Positions 8,337 through 16,474 of a stretch of 64,000 nt of DNA are shown here, one piece after another. Under the pieces are notes generated by a model, which was not told the origin of the DNA, searched no databases, and was given only the letters and a program-made list of their open reading frames with translations. Positions within the stretch are counted from its first letter, which is position 1. Each line of letters starts with the position of its first letter. This stretch comes from Halopseudomonas sp002296055 (lineage in GTDB: Bacteria; Pseudomonadota; Gammaproteobacteria; Pseudomonadales; Pseudomonadaceae). The DNA is taken from assembly GCF_050876985.1 (NCBI RefSeq), contig NZ_JBPAPP010000001.1. One strand, written 5' to 3'. The translations under genes and the position numbers were made by a program.

Positions 8337-8426
8337 GGAGGGATGGCAGAGCGGTTGAATGCACCGGTCTTGAAAACCGGCGAAGGTGAAAGCCTTCCCA
8401 GGGTTCGAATCCCTGTCCCTCCGCCA
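8337..8426 (+). tRNA. tRNA-Ser (anticodon UGA)
   Basis: A full cloverleaf of 90 nt. The acceptor GGAGGGA pairs with TCCCTCC (8416-8422), followed by discriminator G and an encoded CCA. The anticodon loop is CTTGAAA with TGA at 8371-8373, between CCGGT and ACCGG. The long class II variable arm is typical of tRNA-Ser, and the T-loop is GGTTCGAATCC. It reads UCA and wobble serine codons. Confidence 0.97.
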
Positions 8427-8433
8427 CACAAAC

Positions 8434-8462
8434 AAAACCCGGCCTCGCGCCGGGTTTTTTGT
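8434..8462 (+). terminator. Intrinsic terminator of tRNA-Ser
   Basis: AAACCCGGC and GCCGGGTTT form a GC-rich stem with a CTCGC loop, followed by TTTT. It starts 8 nt after the tRNA CCA. Confidence 0.9.
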
Positions 8463-9146
8463 TTGCCAACTGGGGCCGGGTGGAAGCTTCCTTGCTGCTT
8501 GGCCGACGGCGGCGGCGTGATAACGCACAGCGCGCCAACTATTCCTGCTTCTTACCTCTGTCCGATTTCAACGCCATCCATACTTGGGCTAGGTCGCTAC
8601 CAAGGCCTGCAGGCCTGGTCCAGTCATTTGATTCGGTCAGGCGCTACCGGCTAGTCAGAGCTGCATCTTGGATATCGGCTAGCGTTTGCTTGCGGTCACT
8701 ATTCACCTAGCCCGTCTGCAGCCCGCTGACTGCTTCACAATCCGCTCCTTCGCGATCAGAAACCAAGCTTGGGTGAGTTTTCTTCGCTACTTGCGAGCTT
8801 GCTGGAATTTAGCCTGTGTGCCTTGAGAATCGGGGGTTTCAGCTTGATTTTGGCGTGTCGATCACTAGGTGTCGGAGAATCCGAACTCGGGCGCCGGGTC
8901 GATCAACCGCACAATCAGGTTACTGCTGTCACCTTGGTAGCAAGGCGGTGACGCCGAGCAAGCAGCTCACTCAATACCAACGAGGTGTGGCAGCTAATCT
9001 GCGTTCCAACAATGATTCATAAGTAGTATATGTCTCCATGTGGGAGTTTTGTGGGAAATGGGCTTTATGGCGCATTTTTTCAATGTGTTTTATAACGTTG
9101 TCAGTAATTTCCCCAAGAAGGCTCCGTAAGGCCTTGGCTGGCCACC
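8463..9146. other. Gene-poor interval downstream of tRNA-Ser
   Basis: About 680 bases without a convincing gene. The longest open frames (60-80 codons) have no ribosome binding site and no coding-like composition. Visible structure: a perfect 14-bp palindrome AGGCCTGCAGGCCT at 8603-8616; a hairpin-like CACCTTG-GTAG-CAAGGcGGTG at about 8930-8950; and an AT-rich stretch at 9060-9110 that could bind IHF upstream of the lipase promoter. It could be the scar of an element once inserted at the tRNA, but no duplicated tRNA end was seen. Confidence 0.5.
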
Positions 9147-9162
9147 TGGTATGGCGGTTGCC
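9147..9162 (+). promoter_or_regulatory. Sigma-54-like -24/-12 promoter of the lipase
   Basis: TGGTATGGCGGTTGCC carries GG (9148-9149) and GC (9160-9161) exactly 10 nt apart, with TGG-A-G-N4-TTGC matching the RpoN consensus TGGCACG-N4-TTGCW at most positions. The start of transcription would fall near 9173, giving a leader of about 30 nt. The AT-rich stretch upstream (9070-9110, TTTTTTCAATGTGTTTTATAA) could be an IHF bend. Confidence 0.55.
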
Positions 9163-9179
9163 AGGCGCTTAAACGGGCC

Positions 9180-9190
9180 AATAACAACAA
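9180..9190 (+). promoter_or_regulatory. CA motif (predicted Hfq/Crc translational operator)
   Basis: AATAACAACAA fits AAnAAnAA, the sequence bound by Hfq with Crc in Pseudomonas catabolite repression. It ends 2 nt before the TGGAG ribosome binding site of the lipase gene (ATG at 9203), the position needed to block translation. Confidence 0.6.
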
Positions 9191-9202
9191 GATGGAGTCA
9201 TT

Positions 9203-11557
9203 ATGCGTCGTACTTGGTTTGGCAAGCTGACACCGCTGGCACTGATGGTGCCTCTCTCCCTCTCCGGCTGCCTGAGTGGAGGAGGCGGCGGTGACGATGA
9301 AACCCCCGTTGCCCGCTCAAGCTTCTATCCTCTGTTCGATCCCGCCGCAGAACTGTCCGACAACGCATTGCCAGTGCCCATCAATCTGGCCCTGCAGGGC
9401 ACCACGGACGGCACTTTGAATATCTCTCTCGATGGTGTCGAGTCGGAGCCATTCCGCGAGCTGCTTGCTCAGGTCAATGACCTCGACGGCTGGTCAACAG
9501 TGGCGCCGGTTCAGATTCCCTTCAGCGCAAACATTGATACCACCTTCGATGAAGATAACGTCGTGGTACTGCGAACGACCTTGGTCTCGCCCGCCACCGC
9601 ACAACTGCTCGAGGATGCCGCCGAGCAATACGCACAAGAGGGCGCCGGCGCCGCCATCGAACTAATCAATCAGGCTGTTGCCAACCGAAGCCATGCGCCG
9701 CTGACGGGGCATCAAGTTCCGGTGCCGCAGTTTACGTGCACTGACGCAGTGACTGATCAGTTCGCGGTCAGCGTTGCAGCGACGGATGCCAGCATGTTGC
9801 TGCTAAAACCTACCTCGCCGCTGGCGCCGGGTGACGATCTGGCCTGTATGGAGCAGGGCGGACCTTTCTACCAGAGCGTTGTTGCCGCGTCTGATCTTGA
9901 TGCTGACGCTTTCTCCAACGGCTACCTGCCCGTGCTGCTGGACGGCTTCAATAGTAGCGAAGCTGAGGCAGTGGGTCGCGATGCCAACTTTGATCATGCC
10001 CTCAGCGCCGCCGAAGCAGGTGATTCTGCGCAAAGCCAACAGCTGAAAGCGTTATATGCCCAGATTGGCGAGATACTTGAGCAACGGAATCTGTCCGGCG
10101 ACGAGGTGGTGTTGAGCTTTGTGTTTAGCACTCAATCGACCACCGCCGTGCTGGATTATCTTGCCAACCAAGCGGAACCTCTTACCAGTAGCCTGAGCTT
10201 GGCTGCACCGGCTGGCACGGTGTTGGGTAATGCCAGCATCTATAAGGGCGTACTGCATGACGTGCCTTATTACTTGAATAACAAGCCTGCCAACATCGGT
10301 GCTAGCGCTGGGCTGACTGCGGCGGCGGACGCTGCCTCGGTGTTGAGCGGGCATTGGCAAAGCGTGCGGGGGCAGGGCGTGACGCGCTTTGATCTGCAGG
10401 CAGGGCGCGGCCCGCTGGCCAATCAAACGGTTGATGTGCCGGTGCTACTGACGTTGCCCTCTTTTGTGGCGCCAGCGGCTGGCTGGCCTGTGGTGATTTA
10501 TCAGCACGGGCAGGGCAGTGATCGTTCGGCGGCAGTGGGCCTGGCGGGCCTCTTTGCAGCGCAGGGCTGGGCGGTTATTGCAATCGATCACCCTTTGCAC
10601 GGCGTCACCAGCAGCAACGCGCTGGCTGGCCTCTTGATGGACCCTGCCAACGAGCGACACTTTTACATTGATATGAATGGCGACGGGGCCATGGATGCAT
10701 CCGGCGCCCATTCGATGAATGGCTCACCGGCAACCACTCGGGATATCCGCCGTCAGACCGTCTCGGATCTGCATCAGCTGCTGGCAAGCCTGGATAGTAT
10801 CAATATCGGTGGGCAGCGCCTGGATACCAGCCGTGTCGGATATGTGGGTATTTCAATGGGCGGCGTCATTGGCTCGATGTTTGCCGGCACCGTAGCAGAC
10901 GATCAAGTCAAGGCGTTCTCACTAAACGTGCCGGGCGGCGGCATGGCCAAACTGTTTGATGGCTCTATCGTGTTTGCATCACAGTTCCGCCCGCAGCTGG
11001 CGGCGCAAGGGCTGGAATTTGGCAGCCAGGCTTACGAGTCGTATTTCGCGCTGGATCAGGCGGTACAAGACAGCGGCGACCCGATCAACTTCGCCAAGGC
11101 GATCGACGCGGGCAGTGCTGGGGTGCACCTGGTTGAAATGATTGGCAGTGCCGGCGGCAATCCGCCCGACCTGGTGCTGCCCAACAACCTGATGAATGGC
11201 CCGCTCTACAGCGGCATATTCAGCGGCGTTGGCTTGTCGGACACTCAAGTGGCAGAAACGGCGCCGCTATCCGGCACCACGCCGCTATGGCAGTCCGCGG
11301 GCCTCAGTGTGTTGGCTAGTGGCAACGCCAGCGAAAGCCCGATTCGTCGCGTAGTGCGCTACACAGGTGGAAGTCACTTCTCATTGCACCTGGATAACCG
11401 CCCAGCCAGTATGGCGGCGTTTAATGCAGCGTTGCCTGTTGCTGACGGTCTACTGACGCGCAATGCAGTGCAACGGCAGACAGTGGAGTTTTTGACATCT
11501 CAAGGGGTGTTGTTGTCGGTGACCTCGGAAGAGCAGGCACTGGTCAGCAACGAATGA
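9203..11557 (+). CDS. Surface lipase/lysophospholipase lipoprotein, Pla-1/VolA family
   Basis: A 784-residue lipoprotein. The signal sequence ends LSLSGC (Cys23 lipidated), followed by a flexible Gly/Asp-rich stretch SGGGGGDDE. The alpha/beta-hydrolase nucleophile elbow is G-I-S-M-G with Ser551, preceded by SRVGYV; the oxyanion region is YQHGQGSDRSA; and the catalytic His is probably in YTGGSHFSLHLDNR near the C-terminus. This architecture matches extracellular lipases of the Pla-1/cef group, including VolA of Vibrio, which release fatty acids from external lysophospholipids. ATG 9203 follows TGGAG at 6 nt. The upstream -24/-12 promoter and CA motif suggest expression when preferred carbon is scarce. 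A hairpin (11594-11613) lies after the gene but lacks a T-run. Confidence 0.85.
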   Translation: MRRTWFGKLTPLALMVPLSLSGCLSGGGGGDDETPVARSSFYPLFDPAAELSDNALPVPINLALQGTTDGTLNISLDGVESEPFRELLAQVNDLDGWSTVAPVQIPFSANIDTTFDEDNVVVLRTTLVSPATAQLLEDAAEQYAQEGAGAAIELINQAVANRSHAPLTGHQVPVPQFTCTDAVTDQFAVSVAATDASMLLLKPTSPLAPGDDLACMEQGGPFYQSVVAASDLDADAFSNGYLPVLLDGFNSSEAEAVGRDANFDHALSAAEAGDSAQSQQLKALYAQIGEILEQRNLSGDEVVLSFVFSTQSTTAVLDYLANQAEPLTSSLSLAAPAGTVLGNASIYKGVLHDVPYYLNNKPANIGASAGLTAAADAASVLSGHWQSVRGQGVTRFDLQAGRGPLANQTVDVPVLLTLPSFVAPAAGWPVVIYQHGQGSDRSAAVGLAGLFAAQGWAVIAIDHPLHGVTSSNALAGLLMDPANERHFYIDMNGDGAMDASGAHSMNGSPATTRDIRRQTVSDLHQLLASLDSINIGGQRLDTSRVGYVGISMGGVIGSMFAGTVADDQVKAFSLNVPGGGMAKLFDGSIVFASQFRPQLAAQGLEFGSQAYESYFALDQAVQDSGDPINFAKAIDAGSAGVHLVEMIGSAGGNPPDLVLPNNLMNGPLYSGIFSGVGLSDTQVAETAPLSGTTPLWQSAGLSVLASGNASESPIRRVVRYTGGSHFSLHLDNRPASMAAFNAALPVADGLLTRNAVQRQTVEFLTSQGVLLSVTSEEQALVSNE

Positions 11558-11718
11558 TCGGCGCGGTCTCTCTCCCACAGTGAACGCGTGCTGACCGCAG
11601 CACTGTCTGCGGTGAGCACAACACCAACCTAGCGGGCTGAGCTAGGGGCTTGCTCTTCCTTTTTGGTGTTCTTTTAGGTCGCGGGCAAAGCTTTTCGCTA
11701 CCAGGTGTTCTTTCGCCT

Positions 11719-12600
11719 CTACACGTTCTCTGGGCTACCTGACGCCGTCCCCAAGCTCTTTCGCATCAAATCATGCAGTTTGTTTACCGCACTTGAGCTT
11801 CGTGAGGCAGTACTCCTGATTATTGCTACTTCCATTGAGTCCAGAGGCCCTAGATTGTGCTCGGCTCCAAGGATGTTCAGGTGCGAGGGGCGGCTGCAGG
11901 CGGTTAGTACCGCGATGGCCAGGCCGCTTTCAACTGCGGCTATTTGCCCAGCCAGGCTGGCGCTGTTGTAGACGACCCGGTATTGGCGACCCTGCTGTTT
12001 GAGCGACCTTACGGCACTCATCCGTGCCAAGCTGCTGCTTTCATAAACTGCGATGGGTAACGGGTCTTGGCGCCAGACTTCGAACTGTGGCGAGCCGACC
12101 CAAACAAGCGGCTCCTCGAAAAGAAGAACGCCCTCGTCAGGATGGTTTCTCGACACCAACGCCAAATCCAGCTCTCCCTTTTCTATCCGCGGAATCAACG
12201 CGGTTGACTGTTCGCAATGCAGCTCAATCTCGACCGAGCCATGGTAGGGGGCAAATCGTCTGAGAACAGGCGTCAGGTATTTGCTGGCGTAGTCATCTGG
12301 TACACCAAGCCGGATGCGTCCAGCCACTGCGTTGTTGTGGAAGGCGGCGAGAGTCTCTTCGTGAAGGGCCAGCATACGTCTGGCGTACAGCAGCAGTTGC
12401 TGCCCCTCGGCTGTCAGTTCGTGCTGACGCGGCCCACGCCTTAGCACCTTGCAGCCCAGTGCAGACTCCAGTTTCTGTAACTGCATACTGACTGCCGATT
12501 GCGAGCGATTCACTTCCGGTGCGGCGGAGGTCAGTGAGCCGGTATCGACAACAGCCACGAAGCACTTCAGCCAGTCAATTTGTAGGTCGCGGTACGTCAT
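11719..12600 (-). CDS. LysR-family transcriptional regulator
   Basis: A 293-residue regulator with an N-terminal winged helix-turn-helix (FVAVVDTGSLTSAAPEVNRSQSAVSMQLQKLE) and a C-terminal substrate-binding fold (GRIRLGVPDDYASKYLTPVL). It diverges from azlCD with a 109-bp gap, so it most likely controls that branched-chain amino acid exporter, and it may also repress itself. The effector is unknown. Confidence 0.88.
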   Translation of the reverse strand: MTYRDLQIDWLKCFVAVVDTGSLTSAAPEVNRSQSAVSMQLQKLESALGCKVLRRGPRQHELTAEGQQLLLYARRMLALHEETLAAFHNNAVAGRIRLGVPDDYASKYLTPVLRRFAPYHGSVEIELHCEQSTALIPRIEKGELDLALVSRNHPDEGVLLFEEPLVWVGSPQFEVWRQDPLPIAVYESSSLARMSAVRSLKQQGRQYRVVYNSASLAGQIAAVESGLAIAVLTACSRPSHLNILGAEHNLGPLDSMEVAIIRSTASRSSSAVNKLHDLMRKSLGTASGSPENV

Positions 12601-12709
12601 GAATGAGGTCTATTCGAAAACAGGATGGCTGTGATTGGAAATATTCGCTTTTAAGGATATTTCATCGATAGCAACATCACACCCTTATTTGTAATCGGGG
12701 TTTGCCGGC

Positions 12710-13426
12710 ATGTCGTTTTCCACTGTGCACCAGCACCAACTTGATCGCGGGTTGGTGTGGTCGGGCTTCAAGCAACTACTTCCTATCTCGCTATTTGTTA
12801 CGGTTTTTGGCGCGGCCTATGGGCTCGCTGCCAGCCAGGTTGGGGTGGACGACTCAATCACGTTGGCGATGAGCGCGCTGGTGTTCTCTGGCTACGCGCA
12901 GTTCGCATTGTTGGACATGTGGGGCACCACGGTACCGCTGGTGCCAATGTGCATTGCTGCCCTGGCAATCAATGCACGGCACTTGTTGATGGGAGCAACG
13001 CTGTACCCCTGGTTACAGCGGCTCTCTCCCGTGAAGCGCTATGGCGTAATGGTGATTGCCTCCGATGCAAATTGGGCGATGGCGATCAACGCGTTTGAGC
13101 GCGGTAAGCCAGGTTTTGGGCTGCTGGTCGGTGGCGGGCTGGCGATTTGGGCTTTCTGGGTGGTTGGAACCTGGATCGGCGTATGTTTTGGAGGGTTGGT
13201 AGAAAACCCTGAGCGTTACGGTCTGGACATGGTCATGGGGTGTTTTCTGGTGGCAATGGCAGTTGGCGGTGGCGTTAAGATCCGCAGCTTTGCAATATGG
13301 GCGGCTGCCGCAATTTCGTCGCTGGCCGCGTATCACTACCTACCTGAACACAGCCACATTGTGGTGGGCACGTTATGCGGTGGAATTGTTGGCGTCTTCT
13401 TGGCAGGTGATAGCAATGAGCATTGA
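12710..13426 (+). CDS. azlC: AzlC-type branched-chain amino acid exporter, large subunit
   Basis: A 238-residue inner-membrane protein of the AzlC family with 7-8 helices. Family signatures are GAAYGLAASQVGV, FSGYAQFALLDMW and ALAINARHLLMGATL. With AzlD it forms a two-component exporter of branched-chain amino acids or analogues. It overlaps azlD by 11 nt and faces a LysR regulator, as many azlCD pairs do. Confidence 0.88.
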   Translation: MSFSTVHQHQLDRGLVWSGFKQLLPISLFVTVFGAAYGLAASQVGVDDSITLAMSALVFSGYAQFALLDMWGTTVPLVPMCIAALAINARHLLMGATLYPWLQRLSPVKRYGVMVIASDANWAMAINAFERGKPGFGLLVGGGLAIWAFWVVGTWIGVCFGGLVENPERYGLDMVMGCFLVAMAVGGGVKIRSFAIWAAAAISSLAAYHYLPEHSHIVVGTLCGGIVGVFLAGDSNEH

Positions 13427-13724
13427 TAGCAGCGGAGGCGGTGCTGTTCTACTGATAGGGTTGATGATGGCTATCGCTCTGGCCACTCGCCTGGGCGGTG
13501 TGTTCATCTTGTCAGTCACGCCAATCAGTCATCGAATGAAGCGCTTTATCGACTCAATGTCCAGTTCGGTACTGATAGCCCTTGTGGCGCCTCTACTGAT
13601 CACCGGAGATATGGGTACCCGGCTGGCTTTGTTGGTAGCCGCCACACTTATGCTGATAGCCAGAAATTCTTTGCTGTCCATCGCTGGCGGCGTCATCACG
13701 GCAGCTGGCGTTAGATTGCTCTAG
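13416..13724 (+). CDS. azlD: AzlD-type small subunit of amino acid exporter
   Basis: A 102-residue protein with three or four helices (GGGAVLLIGLMMAIALATRL; SVLIALVAPLLI; ALLVAATLMLIARNSLLSIAGG) matching the AzlD family. The start at 13416 lies within the end of azlC and follows AGGTGA, so the two are translationally coupled. It forms the exporter with AzlC. Confidence 0.85.
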   Translation: MSIDSSGGGAVLLIGLMMAIALATRLGGVFILSVTPISHRMKRFIDSMSSSVLIALVAPLLITGDMGTRLALLVAATLMLIARNSLLSIAGGVITAAGVRLL

Positions 13725-13727
13725 CCA

Positions 13728-13749
13728 GGGTGGTGCGCCACCCGGTTTA
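13728..13749 (+). terminator. Probable terminator after azlD
   Basis: GGGTGG-TGCG-CCACCC forms a perfect 6-bp stem, followed by GGTTTAA. The T-run is short, so strength is uncertain. Confidence 0.5.
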
Positions 13750-13883
13750 ACTGGACGGCGCAGGGTGTGACTTGCCCTAATCAACAGCGGGTAGTGTTTC
13801 GCTCTAGTGAAAAGGCGAACTCTTTTTGGGGCTGAGGACTAATCGGATTCTTCAGGAGCGTGGGGCGCTTTAGCGCATAAAGT

Positions 13884-13896
13884 GTTATGTTATAAC
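13884..13896 (+). promoter_or_regulatory. Zur-box-like operator upstream of dksA2-folE2
   Basis: GTTAT-GTT-ATAAC is a perfect 5-bp inverted repeat around three bases and matches the core of gammaproteobacterial Zur boxes (GTTATAATATAAC-like). It lies about 117 nt before the dksA2 start, and the genes that follow are both known zinc-independent backups. Confidence 0.72.
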
Positions 13897-14012
13897 TGAT
13901 GACTGATGGCGGAGAGATTGAAGTGCGCGGACCGGGCGCAGGCTGCCGCCAGCAAGAAGGAGCCACCCGCTGTGGTACCCACCTTATCAAACGCAGCCAA
14001 CAGGAACGCTGT

Positions 14013-14417
14013 ATGACCGAAGAAGAACTGCTCAAGCAGCCCGAAGACGCCTACATGAATGAGCAGCAGCAAGCTTTTTTCCATGATCTGCTGACAAGCC
14101 AGCGGGAGGCACTGCGGGCGCGAATCGATGCAGAGTTCGGTGAGCTGCGTCATTACGAAACCTCGAGCGACCCGGCTGACGTTGGCAGCACGGAGGAGGT
14201 GCGCCAGTCGCACCTGCGCTTGTTGGAACGCGAGAAGAAGTTGCTCGACAAGATCGACCATTCGCTGCAGCTACTGGCCCGTGGCGAATATGGCTGGTGT
14301 GCCGAAACCGGTGAGCCGATTGGCTTGGCGCGCCTGCTGTCGCGGCCAACCGCAACCCTGAGCTTCGAGGCCAAGGAGCGACAGGAAATTGCGGAAAAGC
14401 ATCGACGAGAACGCTGA
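14013..14417 (+). CDS. dksA2: Zinc-independent DksA paralogue (DksA2)
   Basis: A 134-residue DksA-fold protein that should bind the secondary channel of RNA polymerase and replace DksA in the ppGpp-dependent stringent response when zinc is low. A coiled coil carries the tip motif DPADVG; canonical DksA has DxxDxA, so the tip alanine is a glycine here. The zinc finger is lost: the four positions that are cysteines in E. coli DksA are Cys96, Thr99, Ser117 and Ala120. This matches the DksA2 type of P. aeruginosa. The ATG at 14013 follows AGGA; earlier in-frame starts add residues unlike the family. It is followed by folE2 and preceded by a Zur-like box. Confidence 0.9.
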   Translation: MTEEELLKQPEDAYMNEQQQAFFHDLLTSQREALRARIDAEFGELRHYETSSDPADVGSTEEVRQSHLRLLEREKKLLDKIDHSLQLLARGEYGWCAETGEPIGLARLLSRPTATLSFEAKERQEIAEKHRRER

Positions 14418-14495
14418 TCTGATTGCCAGAGTGGCGCTACCAGATCCAACACCTGCAGCCGTGCCAATGGCTTGCACCAAAAGGAACCAAAGCTG

Positions 14496-15425
14496 ATGAA
14501 TGCCGTATTGCCTGATGTATCCCGCACCGAAGTATCCTCCCGGCTGTTGCCGTTGGATTGGGTGGGCATGCAGGGCATTGATTTACCCGTGACGCTTGAC
14601 GAGCCTGGCGAGCGTCGAACTGTGCACGCACGTGCCGATGTCCATGTCGATTTGCCACAACCGCAGGTTAAGGGTATTCACATGTCGCGCCTGTATCGGT
14701 TGCTGGATAGTCTGGGTGAGGGCACCCCTCTGGCCCCCGGCGCGTTGCGCGCGTTGCTTCAGGAGATGGTCTCCAGTCATGAGGATTGCGGCTCGCAGAG
14801 CGCGCGTTTGGCCCTGCATTTTGACTTTCTGGCGCGTCGCCCGGCGCTGGTGACCCAAGGAATGGCGGGCTGGAAATCCTATCCTGTGCGTCTGCAGGCC
14901 GGCCTGGCGCACGGGGTCTTTCGTCTGAACGTGCGGGTCACGGTTGGCTACTCATCTACCTGCCCTTGTTCCGCGGCGCTGTCGCGCCAATTGGTGCAGC
15001 AGGCGTTTCTCGACACCTACGCGGGTCAGACCCTTAGCGCTGAGGAGGTGGCAAGCTGGCTGCAGAGCCATGCCACCCTGGCAACTCCCCATAGCCAGCG
15101 CAGCGAGGCGGAAGTGGACGTAACCCTGGAGGAGGGCGCCGCCGGGCTTGGCCTATTGCAGTTAGTCGACGAGATTGAACAGGCGCTGGGCACTCCGGTG
15201 CAAACTGCCGTCAAGCGGGCGGATGAACAGGCCTTTGCCGCGTTAAACGGGCAGAACCTGATGTTTGTCGAGGACGCCGCTCGGCGCATCCAGTCAGCGC
15301 CCGGCCTGGCGGGCCTGCAGCCGCAGGTCTTTGTCCGTCATATTGAAAGCCTGCACCCGCATGATGCGGTTGCCTGGGCCAGCGGCGCCACAAAACGTGA
15401 CGCCCCCAATCCGAGCCTGCTGTGA
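14496..15425 (+). CDS. folE2: GTP cyclohydrolase FolE2 (type IB)
   Basis: Converts GTP to 7,8-dihydroneopterin triphosphate, the first step of folate synthesis, and can use metals other than zinc. The 309-residue protein has the COG1469 signatures SSHEDCGSQSARL, YSSTCPCSAALSRQL and ATPHSQRSEAEV. The start at 14496 follows AAGGA; an ATG at 14472 would add eight atypical residues. With dksA2 78 nt upstream it forms a classical Zur-regulated pair that lets transcription control and folate synthesis continue without zinc. Confidence 0.92.
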   Translation: MNAVLPDVSRTEVSSRLLPLDWVGMQGIDLPVTLDEPGERRTVHARADVHVDLPQPQVKGIHMSRLYRLLDSLGEGTPLAPGALRALLQEMVSSHEDCGSQSARLALHFDFLARRPALVTQGMAGWKSYPVRLQAGLAHGVFRLNVRVTVGYSSTCPCSAALSRQLVQQAFLDTYAGQTLSAEEVASWLQSHATLATPHSQRSEAEVDVTLEEGAAGLGLLQLVDEIEQALGTPVQTAVKRADEQAFAALNGQNLMFVEDAARRIQSAPGLAGLQPQVFVRHIESLHPHDAVAWASGATKRDAPNPSLL

Positions 15426-15446
15426 CGACGTGTTGAAACCGCTATA

Positions 15447-15477
15447 GTGTCGAGCTTGCTCAGCCCAGACTCGACAC
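15447..15477 (+). promoter_or_regulatory. Inverted repeat abutting the MBL-fold gene start
   Basis: GTGTCGAG (15447-15454) and CTCGACAC (15470-15477) are perfect 8-bp arms separated by 15 nt, and the right arm ends one base before the ATG at 15479. No Shine-Dalgarno is visible. As RNA this could hide the initiation region; as DNA it could be an operator. There is no T-run, so it is not a normal terminator. Confidence 0.55.
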
Positions 15478-15478
15478 C

Positions 15479-16474
15479 ATGGCACCTTCGCTTCACGCAT
15501 TCACCTTAATCATTCTGCTCAGCTCGCCTTTGGTGCTGGCCAGTAGTGCTGATGAGCATGCCCGGCGTGGTCTGGCTGCTGCTGATCACTGGCCCGGATA
15601 CGCCTCACTGTGCGACCTTGAGGCCGCCATCAGGGATGTTAATGCCCCGCGCCCTGCGTTTTCTCGTGTAGCCGAAGCCGCAGCCCAGCGCCGCGGCTCT
15701 TCACGAGAGGTGCGCGACAGCATGGCGCCTCAGCCTGTTCAGGTGTTCGATAATCTCTATTTCTTGGGTACCGGCTCAGTGTCTGCCTGGCTCTATGGTG
15801 ATGAGACTGGCTATATCCTTATTGACGGCCTTAACTCCGATGACGAGGCACAGCGGTACATTTTTGAGGGTATGCGCAAGCTCGGCCTAACGCCCGCTGC
15901 AATCAAGGGCGTACTGGTGACTCATGGCCACGGCGATCACTACGGCGGCGCTGACTACGTCGCGAGTCAGCTGGGCATCGATGTCATGATGAGTGAGGCG
16001 GACTGGCGCCTGGTGGCAACTCAGGGGGAACATCCCCGTTTCGGGCCGCCGCCAAAGCAGGGCGCGGTGGTGACGGACGGCCAGGTCATTGCGGCAGGGA
16101 CCTCTCGTCTCAATGTGTATGTCACTCCAGGCCACACCCCCGGTACCTTGTCGCCGGTTTTGACCGTGTATGACAAGGGAGAGCCGCACGTCGCCATGCT
16201 GTGGGGTGGCACAGGCTTCAATTTCGGTCCGCATCCTGCCGTCTTCGAAGACTACGCGAGTTCTGCCGCCCGCATGCGGGACGTCGCACGGGCGGCAGGT
16301 GTGGATGTTTTTCTGTCCAACCACCCTGGCCGGGATGGCGCTCTTGCACAGATGAAAGCCGTAGCGGCTCGTCAAGATGGCACTCCGCATCCCTTTGTCA
16401 GTGACGAAGCCGGCTATTCACTGTTCACCGTGTTAGAGCAATGTGCCTTGGCCCAGGCTGCGCGTTTTAGATAG
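15479..16474 (+). CDS. Exported metallo-beta-lactamase-fold hydrolase (subclass B3-like)
   Basis: A 331-residue protein with a Sec signal peptide (LHAFTLIILLSSPLVLASS), so periplasmic. The metal ligands of B3-type enzymes are all visible: His149-x-His151-x-Asp153-His154 in THGHGDHYGGADY, His219 in TPGHTPGTLSP and His282 in SNHPGRDGA. Such enzymes bind two zinc ions and may hydrolyse beta-lactams, lactones or other esters. The substrate is not predictable. A long N-terminal region (residues 23-85) precedes the domain. It follows folE2 by 53 nt, with an inverted repeat against the start, and its end overlaps the convergent LysR gene by 8 nt. Confidence 0.82.
   Translation: MAPSLHAFTLIILLSSPLVLASSADEHARRGLAAADHWPGYASLCDLEAAIRDVNAPRPAFSRVAEAAAQRRGSSREVRDSMAPQPVQVFDNLYFLGTGSVSAWLYGDETGYILIDGLNSDDEAQRYIFEGMRKLGLTPAAIKGVLVTHGHGDHYGGADYVASQLGIDVMMSEADWRLVATQGEHPRFGPPPKQGAVVTDGQVIAAGTSRLNVYVTPGHTPGTLSPVLTVYDKGEPHVAMLWGGTGFNFGPHPAVFEDYASSAARMRDVARAAGVDVFLSNHPGRDGALAQMKAVAARQDGTPHPFVSDEAGYSLFTVLEQCALAQAARFR

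Noticed and set aside
11594..11613. ACCGCAG/CTGCGGT hairpin after the lipase gene as a terminator
   Set aside because: The stem is perfect but no T-run follows; kept only as a note.
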